A DNA stretch of 64,000 nucleotides from Pleomorphomonas sp. Lineage in GTDB: Bacteria > Pseudomonadota > Alphaproteobacteria > Rhizobiales > Pleomorphomonadaceae. Below the pieces are notes generated by a model. That model worked only from the letters and a program-made list of their open reading frames with translations. It ran no database searches and was not told where the DNA came from. A program made the position numbers and the translations under genes. The first letter of the stretch is position 1; the number at the start of each line of letters is the position of its first letter. The stretch lies in the NCBI GenBank assembly GCA_029976075.1, contig JARKNW010000012.1, positions 124,001 to 188,000 of the forward strand. Direction: 5' to 3'. This document shows, piece by piece, positions 7,783 to 18,000 of this stretch.

Positions 7783-10700
7783 TCATTCGGCCAACTCGGC
7801 AACCAGACCGGCCGCCACGGTCAGCTTGGCCACGGTCGGAGCGCCGGCAAGCAGATCACCGATGAGCTGCCGCAAACGTCCGATGCGCGCCTCGCGGGCC
7901 GTCGTCCAGAGATCGGCTCCTCCCTCGGCAATGGCACGGGCAACGATGCGGCGACGAGCCATGGCAAACGCCCGACGGGCGATTTCTCCAGCCTGCCCCT
8001 CGTAGAGATCCGCCGGGCGCACCACTGCGGACAGGCGGGCGAACAGATCGGCGGCAAGCGCCTCGTCGATCGCCGTCATCACCGGCAGCACCTCGTCAAC
8101 CGAGCGCCCGACTTCCTCGCCGATGACGATGAGATCGAGACTGCCCAGCTCGGCTGGCAAGCTCGCAAGACGCATCGCCAACGGTTCGGGCACGCCAGCG
8201 GCCAGCAGCTCGGGATCTGCGGCACCGATCGACGTGCTTTCGCGGAAGCGACGCACACCACCTGCGAGCCGCTCGATGGAAGACGCGAGATTGCCTTCGG
8301 GGGGACCGTTTTGCGCCACCCAGAGGGCGGCATCGGTCAGGAAATCGGCAACCCGGCGTCGAAGCTCGACCCAGACGACACCAGCAATCTTTCCCTCAAG
8401 GGCGTCGATTTCGACAGTCACCGCGTCCGTACCGAAGGCAGCGGCGGCGACGACGAGGGCGCGAACGGCCTCTTCGGCACCGACGCTGGCTTCATCGCCC
8501 AGCCGGCTGACGAAGGTCGGACCGGCAGCGTCTACGGCCGCACCGGCAACACGGGTGGCGAGAATGTCGCGGGCGAGACGATGCTCGGCAATGTCCTCGG
8601 CAAAACGCGACCGCATGGCCGGCGGGAAGGCGTGGGTCAGCCAGTCACCAAGCGCGGGATCGTCGATGAGCCGGCCGGCAAGAAGCTCGTCGGCCAGCAT
8701 CAACTTGGCGTGCGCCATCAGGATGGCTGTCTCCGGCCGCGACAGGGTGTCCCCGGCAGCTGCGAGGCGGCCAGCGGCAGCCTCGTCTGGAAGTCCTTCG
8801 CGATGTGGATCGAGCAGCCCTCGCTCAGCCAGCATGGCCGAGAGGCGCATCAGACGGGGCAGTTCGCCAGAACCGCGCGCCCTCGTCACAGAAAGCGCAA
8901 CCACTTGGCGGCGACAGAGCCGTAGCACGCCGGCGGCAACGTCGTCGGTCATGCTTGCCAGCAGAACGTCGCGATCGGAAAGCGTCAGCCGGCCAGCAGC
9001 CATCGCCCGTCCGAGGGCAATCTTGATGTTGACCTCGGCATCCGAAGTCGCCACCCCGCCGACGTTATCGATGGCATCGGAGTTGACGCGACCACCCCGA
9101 CGGGCAAAGTCGACCCGCGCCCTCGGCGTCATGCCGAGGTTGGCGCCCTCACCGACAACACGAGCCCTGAGGTTGGCAGCGGGAATGCGAATGCCGTCAT
9201 TGGCACGATCACCGGCATCAAGATTGCTTTCGCCGTCACCACGCACGAAAGTGCCGATGCCGCCGAAGAACAGGAGATCGACCGGCGCCCTGAGGAGCGC
9301 TGTCACCAGTTCGTCTGGACTGAGGGTCGCCACCTCGATGCCAAGCGCTGCCCTCGCCTCGGACGAAAGCGTGATCGACTTCTGAGTCCGCGAGAAAACA
9401 CCGCCCCCACTGGACAGTTTCGCAAGGTCGTAGTCGGCCCAACTCGAACGCGGCAGCGCGAAAAGGCGCCGCCGTTCGGAAAGCGCCACTTCGACATCCG
9501 GTGTCGGATCGATGAAGATGTGGCGATGGTCGAAAGCGGCGACCAGCCTCAACGAGGCCGACAGCAGCGTGAAGTTGCCGAACACATCGCCGGACATGTC
9601 CCCGACGCCGACGGCGGTGAACGGATCGACTTCGGCATCGAGGTCGATCTCGCGGAAATGTCGCTTCACCGCCTCGAAGGCACCCCGCGCGGTGATGCCC
9701 ATCTTCTTGTGGTCGTAACCGGCGGAGCCGCCAGATGCGAAGGCATCGGCGAGCCAGAAGCGGCGCGACAATGCGATGCGATTGGCGACATCGGAGAAAC
9801 TGGCCGTACCCTTGTCCGCGGCCACCACCAGATAGGGGTCATCGGCATCGTAGCGAACTGTGGCAACCGGAGGCACCACGGCATCACCGACGATGTTGTC
9901 GGTGAGATCGATGAGCGTGCCGACGTAGCGCTCGTAGGCGGCAAGGCCAGCCGCCGCCCGATCGGCACCGGCGGCGATCCGACGGGCAACGAACCCACCC
10001 TTGGCCCCGACCGGCACGATGACCGCGTTCTTGACCTGTTGCGCCTTGACGAGGCCGAGGATTTCGGTCCGGAAATCCTCTGGTCGATCCGACCAGCGCA
10101 ACCCGCCGCGCGCCACCTTGCCGAAGCGGAGATGCACGCCTTCGACATCCGGAGCATGCAGCCATATCTCTGCGAAGGGCCGCGGAGCCGGCAAAGCGTC
10201 GATCCGCGCCGCATCGAACTTGAAGGCCATGACCGGATGCGGACTGCCGTCGGCGCTGATCTGGAAAAACGTCGTGCGTGTCGCCGCTTCGATCAGATTG
10301 GCAAGTTGCCGCAAGATGTGATCGTCATCAAGGATCGGCACATCCCTGAAGGCGGCCTCGAGTTCGGCGCGGAACTGAGCCACTCGCGCGGAGCGGTTAC
10401 CGGTGAACGCCGGGTCAAATCGAGCCGTGAACAGCGAGACGAGAAGACCGGCGACACCGGAGTTGCGAACCAATGCCTCGGCAACGTAGGCATGACCATG
10501 CGCAAGGCCGATCTGACCGAGATAACGGGACAGAGCCCGGAGCATGGCAATTTCGCGCCAGCCAAGGCCGGCAACCAGCGTCAGCGCATTGAGGCGATCG
10601 CTATCGGCCTTGCCGAGCCAGACCGCCATGAACAGGGCCTTGAGGCGATTGCCGTCGCGGGCAAGATCGATGTCGTTCCCGTCGGCGCGGCGAAGCGCCA

Positions 10701-12531
10701 TGTCGTGCAGCACGATCAGCTCGCCGGGACGGTCGATTTCGAAGGTCTTCTCCTCGAGAACCGTAAAGCCCATGGCTTCCAGAACCGGTACCCGGGCCGA
10801 TAGCGGTACCGGCCCTCCGCGGCTCATCAGGCGCATCGAGACGCGCGGTGACGGCAGGCCGCTGCCAATGAGGTCGACAGCCGTCCAGCGATCACCGACG
10901 AACAGCTCTAGGAGAGCCACGTCGGCCACGGCCATGTCCGCACCATAGCTTGCGCGGTAGGCCTCGGGAAAGGCGCGGCCGTAGAGTTCGATCAACTTGC
11001 GACCACGCGCCGGACCGAACTTCGCCCGACAGGCGTCAGCGAAGCCATCAACCCAGTTGCGGGTGAGGCGGGCGACTGCCGCCTCCAGCTCCGTCTGAGC
11101 AACGGCCGGCGTCGGCCCTTCGTCACGTCCGATGATGTAGTGAACGCGGGCGAGAGGCCCTTCCGGGAAGGAGGGGTAGACCGACGAAACACGGCCGGCA
11201 AAAGCCTCCGCGAGATAGTTCCCGATCGCAACGCGCGTATCGGTGGTGTAGCGATCGCGCGGCACGTAGACCAGAAGGGAAACGAAGCGGTCGAACTTGT
11301 CGCGGCGGGCCAGCACCCGGATTCGCGGCCGCTCGCCGAGTTCGAGAACCGCCAGCGAAAATTCCAGCAGCGTATCAAGGTCGACCTGGAACAGCTCGTC
11401 GCGCGGATAGCTTTCGAGGATGTTGCGCAGCGCCCGTCCGGAATGACTTTCCGGATCGAAGCCAGCGCGAGCCATGGTCGTTCCCACCTTGCGGCGAAGA
11501 TAGGGAATGGAATGGGTGGACCGGGTATAAGCCGACGAGGTGAACAGGCCGAGCAGCCGGATCTCGCTGACAAGACGACCACCCGCGTCATAACGCTTGA
11601 TGCCGATATAATCGAGATAGGCGTGACGATGAACGCGCGCCTTCACGTTGGCCTTGGCAACGATCAGCGGTTCCGTCTGGCGCAAGAACTCGGTGATTTC
11701 CGGCGTCACCTGCACCATCTCGCGACCGCGCCGCAACACCCTCACCGACGGGTCGCGCAACAGCCCGTAACCGGCGCCTGCACTCAGAAGCGCGGGCAGT
11801 TCGCCGCCACTCCCATCGGCGCCCACCATATATTCCCGGAGCCCTAGGAAGGTGAAATTGTCGTCGTTGAGCCAGTTCAGGAACTCGACCGCTTCCGCCA
11901 CCGCTTCTGGCGGCAACGGGGGTGGCGTGTGGCGATAGACATTGATCACCGACTTGACCAAGGCCTGCATGCGCGGCCAGTCATCGACCGCCGATCGGAC
12001 CTCCGTCAGCAAACCGTCGAGGCGTGTCTCCAGCTGGGCGGCTGCGATGGCATCGGGCAGCCGGGTGATATGGATGTGGATGAAGCTCTCGCGGGTGGCA
12101 TCCAGGTCGTCGCCGATCGACAGCAAACGACCGCTCATGCCGCGCACCACGGACAGAATCGGATGCACCATCAGGCGCACCTCGATGCCGGCGTCAGTCA
12201 ACTCCTGCATGACCGAATCGACCAGAAACGGCATGTTGTCGTTGAGGATATCGACGACCGTCACTTCCTTGCGATGACTGGCATCGTCGTCCCAGACCGG
12301 ATTGTAGATGCGGATGGAGTGGATGCCCGGCACCCTGAGTGACAGGCTCGACATCGCCCCTTCGGCAAAGGCGATCAGTTCGCTTGCGGAATAGGCGACG
12401 ACGTCCTCGGCGGCGCCCTTGCCGTAGAGAACCTTCAACAGGCCGGCGATCTCCGGCTTGTTGCCGCGGGCGACGAGGTCGGCCGCCTCATCGAGGCGGG
12501 CCTCTTTCAGCACTTCCATCACGCGCTTCAT
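7783..12531 (-). CDS. NAD-specific glutamate dehydrogenase, large (GDH180) class
   Basis: This is the very large NAD-dependent glutamate dehydrogenase, converting glutamate to 2-oxoglutarate and ammonium. It has 1582 residues, the normal length for the 180-kDa class. The first half contains ACT-like regulatory regions (for example VDILNDNMPFLVDSVM). The catalytic GLFV-type core begins around residue 805 with RGGLRWSDRPEDFRTEILGL and the lysine-bearing QVKNAVIVPVGAKGGFV. The helical C-terminal region ends in ...AGLVAELAE. The start at 12531 (MKRVMEVL) has GGGAG 6 nt upstream, whereas the longer frame has none. In Caulobacter the orthologue (GdhZ) also links metabolism to cell division; that role is not implied by anything seen here. 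Monocistronic in appearance. Confidence 0.95.
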   Translation of the reverse strand: MKRVMEVLKEARLDEAADLVARGNKPEIAGLLKVLYGKGAAEDVVAYSASELIAFAEGAMSSLSLRVPGIHSIRIYNPVWDDDASHRKEVTVVDILNDNMPFLVDSVMQELTDAGIEVRLMVHPILSVVRGMSGRLLSIGDDLDATRESFIHIHITRLPDAIAAAQLETRLDGLLTEVRSAVDDWPRMQALVKSVINVYRHTPPPLPPEAVAEAVEFLNWLNDDNFTFLGLREYMVGADGSGGELPALLSAGAGYGLLRDPSVRVLRRGREMVQVTPEITEFLRQTEPLIVAKANVKARVHRHAYLDYIGIKRYDAGGRLVSEIRLLGLFTSSAYTRSTHSIPYLRRKVGTTMARAGFDPESHSGRALRNILESYPRDELFQVDLDTLLEFSLAVLELGERPRIRVLARRDKFDRFVSLLVYVPRDRYTTDTRVAIGNYLAEAFAGRVSSVYPSFPEGPLARVHYIIGRDEGPTPAVAQTELEAAVARLTRNWVDGFADACRAKFGPARGRKLIELYGRAFPEAYRASYGADMAVADVALLELFVGDRWTAVDLIGSGLPSPRVSMRLMSRGGPVPLSARVPVLEAMGFTVLEEKTFEIDRPGELIVLHDMALRRADGNDIDLARDGNRLKALFMAVWLGKADSDRLNALTLVAGLGWREIAMLRALSRYLGQIGLAHGHAYVAEALVRNSGVAGLLVSLFTARFDPAFTGNRSARVAQFRAELEAAFRDVPILDDDHILRQLANLIEAATRTTFFQISADGSPHPVMAFKFDAARIDALPAPRPFAEIWLHAPDVEGVHLRFGKVARGGLRWSDRPEDFRTEILGLVKAQQVKNAVIVPVGAKGGFVARRIAAGADRAAAGLAAYERYVGTLIDLTDNIVGDAVVPPVATVRYDADDPYLVVAADKGTASFSDVANRIALSRRFWLADAFASGGSAGYDHKKMGITARGAFEAVKRHFREIDLDAEVDPFTAVGVGDMSGDVFGNFTLLSASLRLVAAFDHRHIFIDPTPDVEVALSERRRLFALPRSSWADYDLAKLSSGGGVFSRTQKSITLSSEARAALGIEVATLSPDELVTALLRAPVDLLFFGGIGTFVRGDGESNLDAGDRANDGIRIPAANLRARVVGEGANLGMTPRARVDFARRGGRVNSDAIDNVGGVATSDAEVNIKIALGRAMAAGRLTLSDRDVLLASMTDDVAAGVLRLCRRQVVALSVTRARGSGELPRLMRLSAMLAERGLLDPHREGLPDEAAAGRLAAAGDTLSRPETAILMAHAKLMLADELLAGRLIDDPALGDWLTHAFPPAMRSRFAEDIAEHRLARDILATRVAGAAVDAAGPTFVSRLGDEASVGAEEAVRALVVAAAAFGTDAVTVEIDALEGKIAGVVWVELRRRVADFLTDAALWVAQNGPPEGNLASSIERLAGGVRRFRESTSIGAADPELLAAGVPEPLAMRLASLPAELGSLDLIVIGEEVGRSVDEVLPVMTAIDEALAADLFARLSAVVRPADLYEGQAGEIARRAFAMARRRIVARAIAEGGADLWTTAREARIGRLRQLIGDLLAGAPTVAKLTVAAGLVAELAE

Positions 12532-12610
12532 CGACAACTCCCGCCGCCCCGGATGGGCCAGCGCCGGCCGCTGCGCCACTCCGGCCGATCAAGAAAAGAC
12601 GCAACCGGAA

Positions 12611-12633
12611 GGGCGGCGGAAGGACCGCCGCCC
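12611..12633 (-). terminator. Hairpin between the acidic-protein gene and the glutamate dehydrogenase gene
   Basis: A perfect 9-bp GC stem (12611-12619 with 12625-12633) has a 5-nt loop. On the minus strand it is followed after about a dozen bases by a T-rich stretch (TCTTTTCTT). It is a plausible but imperfect intrinsic terminator for the acidic-protein gene. Confidence 0.4.
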
Positions 12634-12727
12634 GAATGCCTGAGATGGACAGTGAAGCCGGTCTGCGCGCGAAATGGAATTCGCGCTGTTGCGGACGCGG
12701 CGCTGACCCCTTGTGAGGAAGCCGGTC

Positions 12728-13039
12728 TCATTCACCTTCGTCGTCGAACTGATCGATGTCGACGAGGAACATGATGTTGGCTCCCTCCTCGTCAAACTCA
12801 TCGGCCTCTTCGTCCTCGATGTCCTCTTCGAAATCTTCGATTTCGCCGAAGGCGTCGATTTCATCCTCGTTGGCGGGCCGGATGACGAAGGCAGAAACGC
12901 CGTCCCAGATCGGGGCGCCGGCGCTCGTGAAGCCGCGAATGTCGTCGAGAAAATCCTCGCTCTCGAAGATCTCGCGCGCCTCCGCCTCGTCGGCGTCGGT
13001 GGTGGCGATCGCGATGCCGGCGATTTCGAGCGTGTACAT
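12728..13039 (-). CDS. Highly acidic small protein of unknown function
   Basis: I do not recognise this 103-residue protein. The start at 13039 (MYTLEIAG) is set by AGGAGA 5-6 nt upstream; a longer frame to 13078 lacks such a site. The first half looks like a folded domain (LEIAGIAIATTDADEAEAREIFE). The C-terminal third is almost entirely Asp and Glu around short hydrophobic motifs (EIEDFEEDIEDEEADEFDEE), and the end is FLVDIDQFDDEGE. No signal peptide or Cys. Such strongly acidic tails occur in ligand-mimic, chaperone-like or metal-buffering proteins, but nothing here decides between them. It lies between two unrelated minus-strand genes. Confidence 0.75.
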   Translation of the reverse strand: MYTLEIAGIAIATTDADEAEAREIFESEDFLDDIRGFTSAGAPIWDGVSAFVIRPANEDEIDAFGEIEDFEEDIEDEEADEFDEEGANIMFLVDIDQFDDEGE

Positions 13040-13157
13040 GGCTGTCTCCTGTTGTCCGGACGGGACGACCGGACGCATGCTTCGGGGGTTGGCGTGTCAG
13101 CGGCCGCCGGCCGGATCGATCCGGCGACAACAACGCAGCCTACGGCTTCCATCATGG

Positions 13158-14033
13158 CTATGGGGATGTCAATGGTTCGTCCGGCGAACCCACCTCGACG
13201 ATCCGTTTCCGCCTCTCCACCAGGGCGGCATTGAGCATGGCGCCATAGAGAAGAATCAATGCCATCATGTAGAGGAAGATGATGGCGGTCATCACACCGG
13301 CAAGGCCCGCATAAGTCGAGGCATAATTGGCAAAATCGGCCAGATAGAGCGAGAAGCCGTAGGCACCGGCGATCCAGGCACCGAGCGTCAGGCCAACGCC
13401 CGGCAGGATTTCCAAGATGCGCCGACGGCCGGCCGGCAACCAAAGATGCGCCGCCACCAGACCGCCACCGGCAATCAGCAATGTCAGGCCGAAACGGAGA
13501 AGCGTCAGCGACCAGGCGAAGGTGTCGATGGCCGGCAGCAGATGGGCGAGCGCCTTCCAAGCCACGGGTGCCAGCACCACCAGAAAGGCGATGGTCAGAA
13601 AGGTCAGCGTTCCGACCAGCACGAACCCTATGCTTTCGAGCCTGAGCAGAATGAAATTGCGGTTCTCGACCATGCCATAGGCACGATTGAGACCAACGCG
13701 CATTGCCTCGACACCCGACGAGGCAAACCAGAGCGCCAGTGCCACGCCGAAGGTCAGCACGTCACGGCGCGGCACCAGAAGCACATTCTTCACTTCATCG
13801 GCGATCGGCGCGGCAATCCGCGCCGGTACGCTCTCGAAGATCAGGGCCACCACGGTCGCCGACAGCGTGCTGAGATCGAAAAAAGCGGCGATGGCCGTGA
13901 GAAAGATCAGAAACGGAAAGAGAGCCATCAGCGCCGAAAGCGCCACGTGGGAGGCGATCGCCCAACCATCGGCGGCATTGAAGGTCAAGGCAGCCCGCCA
14001 GAACGGGCCGATGAAGCGTCCAAGAGCCCGCAC
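13158..14033 (-). CDS. YihY/BrkB-family inner membrane protein
   Basis: This 291-residue polytopic membrane protein of the YihY (formerly 'ribonuclease BN') family has about six helices. Family-typical features are AADGWAIASHVALSALMALFP near residue 25, the SSGVEAMRVGLNRAYG loop in the middle and YASTYAGLAGVMTAIIFLYMMALILLYGAMLNA near the end. The RNase BN label is historical and was withdrawn for this family; the transport or structural role is unknown. The GTG at 14033 is chosen because GGAGA lies 6 nt upstream. The longer open frame overlaps the divergent phosphatase gene. The starts of the two genes are 130 nt apart. Confidence 0.88.
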   Translation of the reverse strand: MRALGRFIGPFWRAALTFNAADGWAIASHVALSALMALFPFLIFLTAIAAFFDLSTLSATVVALIFESVPARIAAPIADEVKNVLLVPRRDVLTFGVALALWFASSGVEAMRVGLNRAYGMVENRNFILLRLESIGFVLVGTLTFLTIAFLVVLAPVAWKALAHLLPAIDTFAWSLTLLRFGLTLLIAGGGLVAAHLWLPAGRRRILEILPGVGLTLGAWIAGAYGFSLYLADFANYASTYAGLAGVMTAIIFLYMMALILLYGAMLNAALVERRKRIVEVGSPDEPLTSP

Positions 14034-14163
14034 GACTTTTCTCCGTAATCCCTTGAAGAAGGTGGGCGAAACGAAGCGAAATGCAAGGGCTCGCGAAAGC
14101 CTGCCGTCTTGCTCCCGTCGTCCTTTGGGTGCATTCCATCCTGCGGATAATCCGGAGTTCGCA

Positions 14164-14991
14164 ATGACCGTCACCCGCCAGGACATCGATTTTCTCGTCG
14201 CCACCGCCAAGGCGGCGGCGGAAACCGAGATCATGCCGCATTTTTCGAATCTGACCGCTGCCGACATCAAGACCAAGGCACACGCTTCGGACTTCGTCAC
14301 CATCGCCGACGTGGCGTCCGAGGAACTGATCGAGAAACGCTTTCGCGCCGCCTGGGGCAATGACTTCCTGTTCGTCGGCGAGGAAATCATGGAACGCGAG
14401 CCGACGCTGATCGATCGACTGATGGGAGCACCGCGAGCCGTCGTCGTCGATCCGATCGATGGCACCTTCAACTACGCCAATGGCATCCCCGCCTTCGCGG
14501 TCATCATCTCGGTGATCGAGCATGGCGAAGTCAAAGGCGGCATCATCTACGATCCGGTGCGCGGCGACGCGGCATGTGCCATTGCGGGCAAAGGTGCCTT
14601 CCTCGCCGGCAACGGCCGGCCTGACCGGCCGCTGAGGGTCGCGCCGGCCGCGCCGCTCTCCAACATGCAGGGCTGTGCCGGCTGGTATTACGCCTCGCCC
14701 GAGGAGCGTGACCGGCTCCTGGCCGGCTTCGGCCGCGCCTGGAGCATCATGAACTATCGTTGCGGCGGACAGGAGATGCGGCTGCTCGTCGATGGCCGCA
14801 TCCACTTTTGCTATTATCACAAGCTGTCGCCATGGGATCACGCGGCAGGCTGGCTGATCCACCGCGAAGCCGGCGGCTATTCGGCCCTGCTCGACGGCTC
14901 GCCCTACCGGCCTGATCTCAGGGCTGGCGGCCTCCTCATGGCCCCGGACAAAGCGAGCTGGGACGAGCTCGCTTCAGCCCTGCGCGGCTGA
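14164..14991 (+). CDS. Inositol monophosphatase family protein
   Basis: This Mg2+-dependent sugar-phosphate phosphatase of the IMPase/FBPase superfamily has 275 residues. The metal-binding motifs are intact: Glu73 in GEEI, Asp96, Asp99, Gly100 and Thr101 in VVDPIDGTFNY, and Asp225 in SPWDHAAGW. Possible substrates are inositol phosphate, fructose 1,6-bisphosphate, histidinol phosphate or PAP; the sequence does not single one out. The start has GGAG 6 nt upstream. It is divergent from the YihY gene and ends at a strong hairpin. Confidence 0.9.
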   Translation: MTVTRQDIDFLVATAKAAAETEIMPHFSNLTAADIKTKAHASDFVTIADVASEELIEKRFRAAWGNDFLFVGEEIMEREPTLIDRLMGAPRAVVVDPIDGTFNYANGIPAFAVIISVIEHGEVKGGIIYDPVRGDAACAIAGKGAFLAGNGRPDRPLRVAPAAPLSNMQGCAGWYYASPEERDRLLAGFGRAWSIMNYRCGGQEMRLLVDGRIHFCYYHKLSPWDHAAGWLIHREAGGYSALLDGSPYRPDLRAGGLLMAPDKASWDELASALRG

Positions 14992-15012
14992 TCTTCAGCA
15001 CAGTCGAGATAC

Positions 15013-15040
15013 GAAATGGCCGGCTTTCGCCGGCCATTTC
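15013..15040. terminator. Bidirectional hairpin between convergent genes
   Basis: A perfect 12-bp inverted repeat (15013-15024 with 15029-15040) has a TTTC loop and A/T-rich flanks (GAAATGG...CCATTTC). It sits between the convergent phosphatase and pyruvate carboxylase genes and can serve both. The T-tracts are short, so the call rests mainly on stem strength and position. Confidence 0.7.
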
Positions 15041-15082
15041 CTTGTCATGTCCCATGAGGACGATATCCCCGGGTCTCTTTCA

Positions 15083-18000
15083 TCAATCCTTGAGCACGAC
15101 CAACAGGTCCTTGGCGTCGATCTGAGCTCCGGCCGCGACCAACACCTCGGCAACGGTCCCGTCGCGCTCGGCATGGATCGATGTTTCCATCTTCATCGCC
15201 TCGATGGAGAGCAGCACATCGCCCGCCTTCACCACCTGCCCCGCCTTCACCGCAAGCGTTGATACGACGCCGGGCATCGGCGCCGCCACGTGGCTTGGAT
15301 CGCCAGCGTCGGCCTTGCGGCGCTGCGTCCGAGCAGAAGCGGCACTCGACCGGTCGGGCACGCGCACCATGCGCGGCTGGCCGTTGAGTTCGAAGAACAC
15401 CCGCACCATGCCTTCGTTGTCGGGCTCGCCGACCGCTTGGCAAATCAGCACCAGCGACTTGCCGCGTTCGAGTTCGATGGTCAGTTCGTCGCCGGCCTGC
15501 ATGCCATAGAAATAAACCGGGGTCGGCAGAACGGAAGTCGGTCCGTAGGTCTCCTGCGACTTGGCGAAATCGAGGAACACCTTGGGATACATGAGGTAGC
15601 TGGCAAGATCCTGCTCGCTGGGCGTCCAGGATAGCTTCTCGGCGAGCTCGGTGCGTGTCGCCTCGAGATCGACCGGCGGGATCAACGAGCCCGGCGGCAC
15701 GGTGATCGGCTCGGCGCCCTTCAGGATCTTGGCCTGGAGATCCCTGGGCCAACCTCCCGGCGGCTGCCCCAGATCGCCATGGAACATCTCGACCACGGAA
15801 TCGGGGAAGGCAACGTCCTTCTCGGGATCGAGCACGTCAGCCGGGGTCAGCGCCGAAGATACCATCAGCAACGCCATGTCACCCACGACCTTGGAAGAAG
15901 GCGTAACCTTGACGATGTCGCCAAACATCCTGTTGACGTCTGCATACATCTTGGCCACCTCGTGCCAGCGCGTCTCAAGACCTAGCGAGCGAGCCTGTTC
16001 CTTGAGGTTGGTGAACTGCCCGCCGGGCATCTCGTGGAGATACACCTCGGAGGCCGGCCCCTTCAGATCATTTTCGAAGGCGGCATACTTGTGGCGTACC
16101 GCCTCCCAGTAGAAGGAGATGCGACGGATGGCTTGCTGATCGAGACCGGTCGGCCGCGGCCCACCCTCGAGCGCCGCCACGATCGAACCGAGACAGGGCT
16201 GCGAAGTGTTGCCGGAGAACGCGTCCATGGCGGCATCGATGATGTCGACCCCTTCGTCCACGGCAGCCACGACCGACGCGGCAGCAATGCCCGAGGTGTC
16301 GTGGGTGTGGAAGTGGATCGGCAGATCGGTGGCCTCGCGCATCGCCTTGAACAGCACGCGCGCCGCCGCCGGTTTCAACAAACCGGCCATATCCTTGATG
16401 GCGATGATGTGGGCGCCGGCATGCTCCAGCTCGCGCGTCATGCCGACGTAATACTTGAGATCGTACTTGGCGCGATCGGGGTCGAGGATGTCGCCGGTGT
16501 AGCAAATGGCGGCTTCCAGCACCTTGCCCTGGTCGAGCACCGCGTCCATCGAGACGCGCATGTTGTCGATCCAGTTGAGGCAGTCGAACACGCGGAACAC
16601 GTCGACGCCGCTCTCGGCCGCCTGCTGCACGAAGTGGCGGACGACGTTGTCGGCGTAGTTCTTGTAGCCGACACCGTTCGAGCCGCGCAGCAACATCTGC
16701 ATCAGGATGTTGGGTGCCTTGTCGCGAATCTTCGCCAGTCGCTCCCACGGATCCTCGGTGAGGAAGCGCATGGCGACATCAAAGGTGGCACCGCCCCAAC
16801 ACTCAAGGCTGAAAAGGCCCGGCAGACCACGTGCATAGGCCTCGGCGATATTGGCCATGTCGTGGGTGCGCATGCGGGTTGCCAGAAGCGACTGGTGACC
16901 GTCACGCATGGTGGTGTCGGTGATCAGCACGTTGTTCTGCTCGCGAATCCACTTGGCAAGCGCCTCGGGACCTCGCGATGTCAGAAGATCACGTGTACCG
17001 GGTTCCATCCCGCCCGAGAACACCGGCACAACAGGCTTCGCTCCCTCCCCCGGCTTCGGACGGCTGCGTGTTTCCGGATGGCCGTTGACGGTGACGTCGG
17101 CGATATAAGTCAGAAGCTTGGTCGCGCGATCCCGACGCTTCACAAGCTGGAACAGCTCGGGCGTCTCGTCGATGAAGCGAGTGGTATAGCGATTCTGCTG
17201 AAACTTCGGGTGAGAGATGATGCTCTCAAGGAAGGTCAGATTGGTCGCAACTCCGCGGATGCGGAACTCGCGCAAGGCCCGCATCATGCGGTTGATCGCC
17301 TCGATCGGGGTCGGCGCCCAGGCCGTCACCTTCTCGAGCAGCGGATCGTAGAAGCGCGTGATCACCGCGCCGGCATAGGCGGTGCCGCCGTCGAGACGGA
17401 TGCCGAAACCGGTCGCGCCACGGTAGGCGGTGATCCGACCATAATCTGGAATGAAGTTCTGCTCGGGATCCTCGGTGGTGACGCGACACTGCAGTGCGTG
17501 GCCATGCAGCCGGATATCTTCCTGCACCGGCACACCCGACTCCGGCGATCCGATCTTGGCACCCTCGAGAATGCGGATCTGAGCCCGCACGACGTCGATA
17601 CCGGTCACCTCTTCGGTGACAGTATGCTCGACCTGAATGCGTGGGTTGACCTCGATGAAGTAGAAGGAGCCACTGTCGGCATCCATCAGGAACTCGACGG
17701 TACCGGCACAATAGTAGTTGGCCGCCTTGGCGATGGTCACACCGTAGGCGGTGATCTCCGCGCGCTGCGCGTCGGTGAGGTAGGGAGCCGGGGCCCGTTC
17801 GACCACCTTCTGGTGACGCCTCTGAACCGAACAGTCACGCTCAAACAGGTGGACGATGTTACCGTGGGTATCGCCAAGGATCTGTACCTCGACGTGACGG
17901 GCTCGCTCGACCAGCTTTTCAAGGTAAACCTCGTCCTTGCCGAAGGCCGCCATCGCCTCGCGCTTGGCGGTCACCACCTCGCGCATCAGCGTTGCCTCGT

